A stretch of 64,000 nt of DNA from Karalla daura. Lineage: Eukaryota > Chordata > Actinopteri > Chaetodontiformes > Leiognathidae. Below are positions 53,201 to 62,700 of this stretch, piece after piece. A program made the translations under genes and the position numbers. The first letter of the stretch is position 1. Each line of letters begins with the position of its first letter. The notes under the pieces are model-generated. The model searched no databases, was not told the DNA's origin, and saw only the letters and a program-made list of their open reading frames with translations. The stretch is from contig CM055199.1 of assembly GCA_029224185.1 (NCBI GenBank), forward strand, positions 13,297,089-13,361,088, given 5' to 3'.

Positions 53201-55802
53201 GGAGGCAGGATGTAAGGGAAGAGCATCTCCGTCAGCTTCCTGAGGTACAGGAGCTCGTCCCTGCGACTGCGAAGGGCCACGTGGAGGTCGGGACCGTATT
53301 CCTCCAGGGCAGCTTGTTGAAGTTGCTCTGCGTTCTTCACTACAGAGGAGAGCGGTGAAGTTCATAGCTTTGCTAAAAAGACTTCATGAACTAGAAAACA
53401 CCCACGTGTGTTACCTTTCTGTCTTGCTTTGCTGATTATTTCAATGTGCTTCATGGAAACTTTCAGGAGCTTCTTGGTGATGAGAGATGCCACATCCACC
53501 TGTGTGAGAGAAAAAAACAAACAGGAAATAACTAACAGTCATAACATTACGACTACATTGTAACTCCAACCAGTGTGGTTTGTTACCTTCTGGGTTCGAC
53601 GAACCAGCACAGCTGCAAAGAACCGCAGAGTCACCCTCAGCTCGTCCACGAAGGCCTCATCATCAGTGATGTCCCTGAAAAGTTCAATCTATCGTGACAT
53701 ACATATTGGATGCAGCACTGATTCCAAAATAGAAATGAACCCAATTGAAAACAATGTCAGTGGACACAGTGAAAATAAAAGCAATAAAAGCATACATAAA
53801 ATCGTATCAAAAAACCACATACATCAAAACTATACACTTAAAAGTCACATTTAGAGTTCTGAGAAAGTCCTGTTCAGAGTTGCAACACTGTGAGTTCCAA
53901 AGCAGGTTAGATAATAGGATGGATAGACTTGGACTGAACTTTGATGGATCTACTCACTGCTTACATGTCCATTCGAATGGATCACTGCTAAATCCAGGCC
54001 TCCAGCTTACAGTACCACCACAAAATATGAATGTTTTGCCTCATCACTTGGTATGATTTGAGTGAATATATTCTAGCTCTCACTTTTGATGCCAGCAACA
54101 TGCTGACTGAGAGTTTTGAATGTTTTGCCATATGTGCAAAAAAGGCTTACCTATACCAAGGATAAACAAAATTTTCTAGGACCAGCTCCAGAATCTAGAA
54201 GAAAAAAAAACACATATCACTCATCCAGGGCATAACTTTTTAATTTGCTGATTTACATTAAAAAACAGTTAAATATGTGTGTATTACCTCTGAAAGGGAA
54301 GCATCCACCTTAGAGGGAACTTTCAGGTCCAACCATGGTTGATAGTTTTCCAGTAATAAAGTGGGTCTAGGAATACATTGTATACATAAAATCAAAATAT
54401 CGTAGACACAAAGTGGTCATTTCTCACCACTAGAGGGTAGTGTAATACCATCCATAACAACAAAACAAGCGGTAGCACATATCGTATGAGGCAGATAACC
54501 CAGAATAACATAGTCACTTTTTGTAAGGCTTGTTTCAAATTAATTACTCTGTTTGATCTGTATCTTTTACAAGAAGAAATAAAGCTAATTTTTGTGGAAC
54601 CACTGCAATATAAATAGTGACTATGTCACATGGAACTTGCAGGACTGTGCAAGGGTTGGTTTTCTCTTGTCAGCATAATTATTTTTGACACAAGTGACAA
54701 TGTCTGAAGACAGAATTACAGCCATTTCCACCCACTGCACCACAGCGTTGCCAGGTATCTGTCTCACCTGTGCCTTTTGCATTTGATCTTCCCACAAACG
54801 GCACAGCTGTGGCCCAGAGGAAACAGCTCCTGCTGGTAGGACTGCAAGACAAAGTTGGCATACTGTTCAGGACAGTCACTCAGCATTCACAGCAGCTGCA
54901 AAAGTACCGGAAATGCTGTCATTAAATCATCCTGAGTGTTAACGGGATTACAGCCGTTGAGATTTCCTCGCAAATCACTGGAATAAATTATGTACAAGTA
55001 CCACAAGACAAAAAATGTTGGCCAATGCAATGAATAAGGCAGCAAAATCAGGACATTTTTGTAGCAAAACTATGAGGAAAGTAGCATTATTGGTTGGCAA
55101 TACATGGTGGACTGAGAGAGCCAAGATATACCTATTGCATATATGATTTGTTGCTGCTTTAAAATGTATAACTATTAGATGGCTAAACCAGATCTACCTT
55201 CTTGGTACATACAACTCCATAATGTATGGGACATCTACTGAATGGAGCAGTACAAGCACGCTGAAGTGCAAAAGATATACTTTTACGACATGATGGTGTA
55301 CTATCATGGCTTTGTTATTAGAGTGAGGTTAAAACCACTGGTGAAGCAGATGCCTTGTGTATTGGACTCTCTCACAAATGTGTAAATGGGTTAACACTAT
55401 ATATAAGAACCAGTCCATCTGCCCACCTTTATCTTTGGTTTAATGGACACAAAGATGTTTGGAAGCAGAGACTCTGGCCCCAGAGAGCAGTAGAAAGTGA
55501 CAACACCAGCCAGGAAGGACCAAAACACCATGATGATGTGGATATATCTAAAAAGAATGAGAGAGAGAAAGAGAGATACACCTGAGTACAACATAGGTTA
55601 GAGAACATTAGTATTGGCACTGCTATCGCTCCAGCTGATCATAGCCGCAGCTGATGCGTGTGTACCTGTTCAGCAGCACAGTGGAGAGCAGCAGTACCAG
55701 AAGCAGGAAGCAGAACACTGGGTACTGTCGGCCCAGCTCCCTGAAGCGGTCCAGCTTCATCCTGCGTCTTAATATCTGCAAACACGCCCTGATGCATCCC
55801 AT
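40109..55802 (-). CDS. snx14: Sorting nexin-14 (PXA-RGS-PX-nexin C), 29 coding exons
   Basis: ER-anchored protein acting at ER-lipid droplet contacts; human loss causes recessive cerebellar ataxia. Exons 5' to 3', high-low: 55802-55666, 55547-55427, 54841-54768, 54366-54288, 54194-54151, 53674-53587, 53499-53415, 53339-53183, 52980-52905, 52678-52634, 52351-52271, 52135-52021, 51828-51673, 51587-51463, 50852-50794, 50345-50319, 48072-47940, 46784-46598, 45773-45690, 45462-45362, 43659-43548, 43381-43341, 43164-43045, 42279-42156, 41876-41712, 41578-41483, 41362-41271, 40439-40383, 40147-40109. All junctions are GT-AG and phase-consistent, giving 939 residues (human 946). Start: the ATG at 55802 (MGCIRACLQ); the frame upstream has only GTG codons before a stop. 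Two membrane segments fall at about 25-70. PXA spans about 95-290, RGS about 329-461, PX about 534-695 (RRYLEFYVLESKLTEFHG) and nexin C about 709-939. Exon 16 is only 27 nt. No inactivating change was seen. Confidence 0.95.
41012..41063. repeat. Poly-C tract joined to a (CA)n microsatellite, snx14 intron 27
   Basis: About 24 C residues are followed by about 14 CA units. The length may be unreliable because of homopolymer sequencing error. Confidence 0.9.
41189..41260. repeat. (GT)n microsatellite beside the snx14 exon 27 donor
   Basis: This uninterrupted GT run of 72 nt on the plus strand reads (CA)n in the snx14 transcript. It begins about 10 nt downstream of the exon 27 5' splice site (donor at 41270). 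Confidence 0.97.
48673..48712. repeat. (GGGGT)n G-run tract in snx14 intron
   Basis: Repeated GGGGT units end in a run of eight G residues. In the snx14 transcript it is C-rich (CCCCA repeats) and lies about 50 nt downstream of the donor of the candidate cassette exon. The DNA plus strand has G-quadruplex potential. Confidence 0.85.
48762..48908 (-). CDS. snx14: Candidate alternative cassette exon of snx14 (49 codons)
   Basis: Between exon 16 (ends in phase 2, CG|) and exon 17 there is a 147-nt segment with an acceptor (TTATAG at its 5' side) and a strong donor (GTAAGT). Inserted there it stays open in the required phase and rejoins exon 17 in frame, which happens only if length and frame both fit. 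It would encode a Ser/Pro-rich, low-complexity segment beginning (R)SWDWSPESPSSLFTASG and ending HSSPK. It would sit in the linker between the RGS and PX domains and raise the protein from 939 to 988 residues. I do not know of an annotated counterpart. It could instead be a chance open stretch. Confidence 0.5.
49333..49905. mobile_element. Non-autonomous DNA element with inverted ends, interrupted by a second repeat
   Basis: The left end ACAACCCCAATTCCAAAAAA (49333-) matches, as reverse complement, the right end CCAACTTTTTGGAATTGGGG (49885-49904). Similar termini are widespread in teleosts as miniature elements. Internally, 'ggccccatctttgcttctgag' (near 49475) fits the same family. About 49590-49835 is instead a dispersed-repeat copy ending in ATGG/AATG iterations, which suggests a nested insertion. 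It lies in the large snx14 intron 16, with no transposase frame. Confidence 0.65.
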
Positions 55803-56340
55803 CCTCACCACGCAGCGTATCGCATATTACTGTAACACACACATCACGGAGCCACAAATAAACAATAACACGTCGCTACGTCGCGACATCGCTACCCATG
55901 ACATCACTTCACTGCTTGGTTTTTCAATCCATCCCAGCCAAACACTTACTGTATGTGAGATGTTATGGGCCATTATTTCCCCACCGTAGCGACACTGTGA
56001 TGAGACATGGAAGCTGTAAACACGCCTCGGTTTGTAGGGATGAGAGCGACGGAGAGGCTCACAGCTGTGAACCTCAGCACCGGGATTAACGGAGGCTAGG
56101 CAGCATCATCTTTGTCGGTACGGGCGGTCGGTACTACCTTTCTGTGCCTCTGTGTTTATATGTGTGAGAGAGTGAGTGAGAGAGTGAATGTGTCTAATGG
56201 CCGCGGCAGTCGCTTGTGACCGGTGACGGAGTAACGGTTGCTGCCTGTCTGTCAGAGCGCGCGAGGGCGTGATGTCACCTCCGCTGTGCGCGAGACAGCG
56301 GCTGCGTCAGCGTCACTGCCCCACGCGCGGCCAGAGAGAG
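55803..56340 (-). promoter_or_regulatory. snx14 5' UTR and CpG-rich promoter region
   Basis: The sequence upstream of the snx14 start codon becomes rich in CpG, especially at 56195-56335 (GCGCGC, CGCGCGG, GTGCGCGAG). CRE-like half sites (GTGATGTCACC, GCGTCAGCGTCAC) are present. This matches a housekeeping-type CpG island promoter. The exact transcription start is not determined. Confidence 0.6.
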
Positions 56341-57289
56341 AAACGTTGATAGATTAATAATGGAATATCAAACAGTACTACTAGCAGATTAAGCACACAT
56401 TACACACTTTAAAATAAATACAAGAGCACAGTGAAGCAGCAGCCTCGAGCGTGCGAGTGACTTCTTCCTAAAATTACAGTCAGACTGGTCAGTTTACGGT
56501 TAAAAACTTAATGAACCAATATGAACACAAATCAGACCTTGTGCTTGGCTTTAGCTCTGCTGTAGATAGGATTGAAACTAACACGTTAAGCAGTGATGTT
56601 ACCTCACTGTATTTTATGGAACCACATTCAAGACGAAGGGTTGTAATTGGGACAAATGTCTGGAAAAACTGAGGTCAACTATCCATGAGATCATTAAATC
56701 ATTTGGAAGCCAAAAATGTCTTTGTTGTTGGAAACCGAGAGACCAGTTGTCCACTCCACCTCAAGCAGGAGGTCAGGTGACTTCACTGGCCAGTGTGTGT
56801 TGGCTCTTTTAAATAGTGGAATATCACAAGATTTGTGGATGTAAGAATAGCAAAATTCCAATATAAATGATGGCTTACTACCTGTCCAAGGTGTTTTCCC
56901 TGCCTTCACCCAATATGAGGTAAAGGCTGGTACAAGAAGACCCCCACAACACCAGCAAGTATTAAGAATGGATGGCTTACCAGTATTACTTATTTTCACC
57001 TTGATGCATGTTCTTAAGTTTATGAGTTTATAAGTTTACTTTGGGGCATCGTATTGTATGATTTACTGTTGTTGAGGTCCTTCAGTGACTTTTTAATAAT
57101 GAATAATGAGTTTATGGTTTGCTAGGTGTCAAGGATGGTGTAATACTAGTGACCTCAATATTGTTTCCCAAAGTATTTTTTCCTCTACCTTCTCCATAGC
57201 TTTTTCTCATAAGTGCCATATTTTCCCATGTCTTTACCATCATCTTATTTGCTTTCAGGGAAAACATCCTGGACTACTGTCCGATCCTT
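56341..57289. other. Intergenic spacer between snx14 and syncrip
   Basis: I recognised no gene or RNA. An open frame of about 100 codons on the minus strand near 56694-56999 has no recognisable domain. Confidence 0.5.
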
Positions 57290-57460
57290 GACAGGGCACA
57301 CATACACTAGTCACTATCGTACTTTGGGTTAATTTAGAGTCTCCAATCGGCATAAACATGCATATTTTTGGATTGTGGGAGGAAACCAGAGTATCCAGAA
57401 AAACCCTTGTGCACACAGAGAGAACATGTTAACGCCCACACAGAGTGAAAAGCATAAGCC
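57290..57460. repeat. Dispersed teleost repeat copy
   Basis: This is one of the better preserved copies: 'ttaatttagagtctccaatcggc', 'aaacatgcatatttttggattgtgggaggaaaccagag' and 'gagagaacatgtta'. It lies downstream of the syncrip 3' end. Confidence 0.75.
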
Positions 57461-57705
57461 TTTGCCACCATGTGTCATCATATTGTATTTTTTGTTGGGC
57501 AATACTGATGACTTCCATTTGATTTTTAAAGCAAATTTCTTCCATATGCTCCAGCTTTCTCCTACAAGTGCCATACCTGACAATTTCTCCACATCTGACA
57601 TCTTTCTGAAGAGAGATCTCTTGACGAATCAAATCAAACACCAGCCAAAGTAGCGTGTCACGAAGATTTTATCCAAAGAGTAAGACACAAATAGAAATCA
57701 AAAAC

Positions 57706-59777
57706 TTTATTACAAAAATAAGTTACACTCACCTCCATTTTACAGTATAAAACAATTTATTTGCAGGAATGCAAAAAACGTTGTTGGCCACCAACAATAG
57801 TTTAAAACTGCTAACATCTTTTTTTCAAAAGGTGGTTGTTATGATTTTATTGAGGGAGTTAACTGTATAGAAAACTGGGATTGAAGAGCAGTTTCCTTTA
57901 TGCGATACCCGGAAATAGAAATCATTCACTGCAGTATCCCTTCTACCACTATGCAACTATGATCCCTCACCAAATCAGGGCAGCTAACATTAGGCACACA
58001 TGCTCACTGGCTGGGCAATATGGCAATTCAGTCATCCATCAAGATAAACTTGAAAGATCTCCTACATAGTTGCTGTCTTTGAGAGCTGGGAAGGGATCGT
58101 TGACATGATTTGAAATGGTGGTTTGGATCATGTCATTTTCCATTATTCTGATGTTGTTTGAAAATGTACTTTACCAGTATTTAAAAAAACCAAACCCACT
58201 GGAAGAATACAGTGGCACAAAAAGGGACACTGCAGGGCTTTATTTATGTTTTTCATTTTTTTAATCAAAGGCAGTTGATGCCTGTGATGTTGAAGCCTTT
58301 ACAAAAGTAACATTTTATCCGAAAAAACTATACAACCAGTAACTACATACTCTGAAGAAGCAAGGCGGCTAATTCAGTTCAAAATAAGATAAAAGCAGGG
58401 CTTGTTCAGACTCATCATATGAGATTGTTTTGCATGCCCAGTTTGACTGTTTGCAGTGTCAGAGCTGCAGCTGAAATGACTATATTACATTAAGTACATC
58501 GTTTTTGCACTGCAGCTCTTGTGCATATTTTGTTTGAAAACAAGCCCTGCTTTCATCAATATAGTTTCCCTATTTACAGTACAGGCCGGGTAGTTTAGTC
58601 CTCTGTACTGAGGTAGTCAACCAACCCTTTAAAGACAAGTTCTGAAAAGAACCACTTTCCTGGAATGCCTGACTTATCCATGCCAGGTGGGTACACCCTA
58701 AAAACCTGCAAATGTTCTCTGTCAAACATCCAGATCAAACGATTAAGATTAACATGGATATTCCGACAATAAAAATTGCGATTAGCACAAAAATATACAA
58801 TAGCATCAAGCTCCTTTGAGCCACTTCAAACCTAAGAACTTAAAAAGTGCAAATTCTTCAATAATTATTTAAAAAAATGGCATGTTCAGGGACAGGGAAG
58901 GGGGAGATTGTAAGGGCAATACATAGAGCCCTGCATATCAGGGCTGCGTACAAGGGCTCTGGGGGCAAAGAGGCTGTGGCGAGTATTCAGAATCCTCCGA
59001 TCATATTTTTAAGGTGGCAGTTTCAGAAATAAATTCATTTCTTTTTCTTAAAAAAAAAAATTAAGGGGAGGGGGAAATGCTTCTTCTGTAAGGCTGGAAT
59101 ATCATTGGACCTTTTTTGTCGTGCTCTTTTTTTTTGTTTTCCTTTAACGTCCATTGCAGCTTACGGTGTAACCCCACACATCAAGTCAGTCTCCACTGTG
59201 ACAGGTCAGGACCGCCCTCGGCCCCGTTTCCCTGCTGGACCAATGAGACGAAAGATTGAATTAGTACAGGATTTTGAAGCGCAACAGAAATCCAGACACC
59301 CGTTGTGCACACATTCACCATTAATTAGCATACCAATAGATTAATGAAATTCCATGAAATTTATACCGAGGACTGTTTCGCCGCTATGGAATGACTCGGC
59401 CAGCCTCCTTAAAACTATAGAATGACCTTTGTCTGAAAGATGCCACCTGTCTGGGGTTATTATTATGAGGCCAAAAAGAATGCAACATTTTTTTTGCCAC
59501 TTCATAATCACCCCCAAATACAGCTGCTTTCATTTGCTTATCTGTTACACCTCTCAAGTTCATCTCATTCCTCTGAACGTTGTGCTGTGATAACTGGCCC
59601 ACAGCATATGTTGACAGACTTGGCCAAGAAGTCCTTTTTTTGTGATATTCTGGCCTTCTAAAAAAAGCGCAGACTCAAAAGAAACTGAGCCACGTAGCAA
59701 GCTCTTTTCAAGTGAGCAGTAATGACCTGGAACGCAGCAGAACCAAGCTCCATCAGGCCTCCAAAGTGCGACCAGTT
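57706..59777 (-). other. Probable syncrip 3' UTR
   Basis: Downstream of the syncrip stop there is about 2 kb of A+T-rich sequence free of coding exons and of recognisable repeats. It ends at a TTTATT (AATAAA on the minus strand) at 57706-57711, with another at 58239-58244. Mammalian SYNCRIP has a long 3' UTR, so this fits. An alternative terminal exon may lie inside it near 59206-59231. Confidence 0.55.
59206..59231 (-). CDS. syncrip: Candidate alternative terminal coding exon of syncrip
   Basis: A good donor (AGAG|GTAAAC) lies inside the last open exon, with exon sequence ending at 59801. It could splice to a CCAGCAG acceptor just upstream of this segment. In the phase required, the tail would read KRGRGRS and stop. 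In another frame the same DNA reads QGNGAEGGPDLSQ, strikingly like the hnRNP Q1 tail GQGKGVEAGPDLLQ known from mammals. The segment therefore looks homologous to that terminal exon, but the frame used in this fish is unclear. Confidence 0.4.
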
Positions 59778-62700
59778 TCACATGCCAGGTTTTCGTTTAC
59801 CTCTGCTTGTTCCTGGGCCGCCTCGTTGGGAGAAGCCCAATCGGGGCCTTGGTGTGACAGCGCCACGGCCTCTGGTCTGACTGGCGCCGCCACGGACGCC
59901 GCCCCTCCCTCCTCGTCCTCTCCCGGACCCCTGGAAGTCGTCGTAGCCAAAGTACGGGTCATCGTAGCCACCCCGGTAGTTGTGGTAGTCGTATCCGTAG
60001 TAATCGTAATAGTCTTCATAGCCGTAATAGTCGGGGGGGTAGGAGTAACCTCCGCGGCCTCCTCGGCCTCTGCCTCTTGTGGGTGGTGGCATGTGGGGAG
60101 GCCCGTAGTAATAGTATTCATCATACCTGTAGCAGAATAAAGAGACAATATGAAATTTACATTCTCAAGGCAAACACAAATAAACAGCATTCCACCATTA
60201 AGGTATCCAGTCAGCTCTTAGCGGTAAACTATCAGCGTAACCATGGTTACTCCAGTACACGACAATAAGGTTTTCATCATTTGGACACCTCATGAAACAT
60301 AAAGCCACTTGAGCCTAAACTTGTAACCAAGTTACCAGCAAGTGAATGAAAAGTGCATTGTTGTTGTATTACACCCAATGAGGAGTGCAAATAAAGGTGA
60401 AAGGTTAAGCAGGCACTTGCATTTGTGTTTTAGCGGCTTGTCTCTGGGCTTTACGCTCTTTCCTCTTCTGGTCTGGAGGCTTGGCGAAGACGATTTCGAT
60501 ATGCTCCCCCTCCAGGTCTTTCCCATTGAGATCAGCCAGAGCCTGTTCAAATTGATCAGGTTAATGAGCCGCCAAACATACGAAGACTTGAGGTGAAGTT
60601 GAGGATGAATATGTTGCGTCGGTGCCGGGGTGGGTTTGTGTACCTTCACAGCACCGTCTCTTTCCTCAAAGTGGATGAAGGCGTAATCTTTCAATTTCTT
60701 CACCCGTTCCAGCTTTCCAAACTGGCTGAAAGCCTTTTCAAGTATATCCTCTGTGACAGTGCTTGCCAGGTTTCTCACAAACAGCACCTTGACCTGGGAA
60801 CAAATGAAAAAACAGTTACAAATTTCAAGTTTTTGAAGAACTAAGTGAAGAAGACTGCCACAGACGGACGCATACACCTCTGGCCTCGGTGCCTCACCTT
60901 GGCCATGACCTCTGGGTCTGGGTCCTCAATAGGATCAGCCCACTCCACAGTGACCACATTTCCCCACACTTTCACTTTGCCACTCATCAGGCGGCGACGA
61001 GCCTGAGCTGCTGTCTTGTGGTCTTCATACTCCAGAAAACAAAAGCCACGGTTCTTCTTCTTGTCGTCTGGCTGGTGGTACAATATGACATCATTTAGAC
61101 CCTCTGTAGAGACAGGAAACAGGGAAATGGAGGGGGAAAAAAGTGGGTGGTTAGAACTAATAGAAATATGTGATATCAATAACACACTCAGAACAAATGC
61201 ATCTCAACAACAGTTAGGATTTTACACCAACTTTTTCTTTGAGCAGGAAGTGAAAAACTGAGTTGACTTAATATGGTGTCCAATCAGATCTTAGCGGTAA
61301 ACTATCATTGCAACATGAGTCATTTCAGGATAGTAATGAGGTCATCATTTGGACACAGACACACACACAACCACTGACTTTTTCATGAGAAATCTGAAAT
61401 GTTAAGCAGAAGCCATGCAAAGTTTTCCAGCATGAAAAAATACTGAGATGTAAGAATGAGGCTGACTCACCTGTGACTTTTGCAAATTCTTCAACAATCT
61501 GCTCTTTTGTTTTACTTTTGGGGATTGAGCCAACAAACAGTCTATTATTGGCCACGGAGATGCACACGCCGATGTGTTTACCTGGTCGTATTTCATTGTT
61601 GTTGCACTGCAAAAACAAAAAAGGGAAGGTGGTCATATTGAGTTCTACATTAGTGCTACTTTGACTGAGGCACTGTACATGTAGTGCAGTGGGCGTACCA
61701 ATTTGACAGCCTGCTGTGCAGCTTCTTTAGTGCAGAAAGTGACAAAGGCATAGCCCCTGTTCAGGCCACTGAGTGGATCCATCATCAGGCGCAAGTCCCA
61801 GATGGGGCCGGCTTTCTCAAAGAGCGGAACCAACTCATCCTCGAAAAGATCTCTGGGGATCTTGCCTACAAATATCTGCCAGTGTGAGAGAGGGGAGGAA
61901 AAAAATGCTTCATGAGAGCAACCCTTTAATTTGACACACAAGGCAAACATTATTAAACAGCATTCAGGTGATAAAGGCATCCAGTCAGCTCTTAGCGGTA
62001 AACTATCAGCGTAACCGTGGTTACTCCAATGAACGACAATGACGTTTTCATCATTTGGACACCGTCTGGAATATAAATGCACTTGGGCCCAAACCAAATG
62101 AACAGCAAGTTAAATAAGAGTGCGTTATTGTTGGACCCAATGAGGAGTGCAAATAAAGGCGACAGGTTCGTACCTCTGTACCGATGGTTGGCTGTGCCCC
62201 GGAGTGGGCAGACTCTGGCGGCGGACCACCGTACTTCCTCTGGCCTGTTGTCACATCGAGTGTGTAGCCAGTCCTCTCCAGCAAAGCCTGAGGACACAGT
62301 GGGTGGGGTCAGTGAGGACAGCAGTTAACAGTTTTATTCAAATCAAACCTGTGTGAGAGCACATTAAGGGCATGCAAGAATATAAATATTTCTTATTTGC
62401 ATGTATCTTATACTCAAAGAGCAACTTCGTTGCACAGACGGACTGTATATCTGAGTAGTCAAAAGCACCTCATTAGTATTCGCAAGTTGTCCTAAGCATT
62501 TGGCTAAATGCGACCCAATTTTTCAAGATTAGTTCTCACTTTGATTTTGGCTTCATCTGGTCCTTTATTGGTGTCTGACACTTTGGTCCCTTGTTTCTCT
62601 CTCTGTCTGTACGTCTTCATCACGCCACAAAGAAAGGCACTTTTGTTCTGAAAACGAGAGGGGGGGGTCACCATCAATTAATACAATCACAAAATGTTCT

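Noticed and set aside
55803..55811. Upstream GTG codons as the snx14 start
   Set aside because: The in-frame ATG at 55802 gives MGCIRACLQ..., aligning with the internal MGQKLKQ of the human protein, and a TAA lies only nine codons upstream of it.
60202..62063. Identity of the syncrip snoRNAs as SNORD50 or SNORD71
   Set aside because: The guide and box context do not match U50 as I remember it, and a SNORD71-type guide would need box D shifted so that U14, not U8, is the target.
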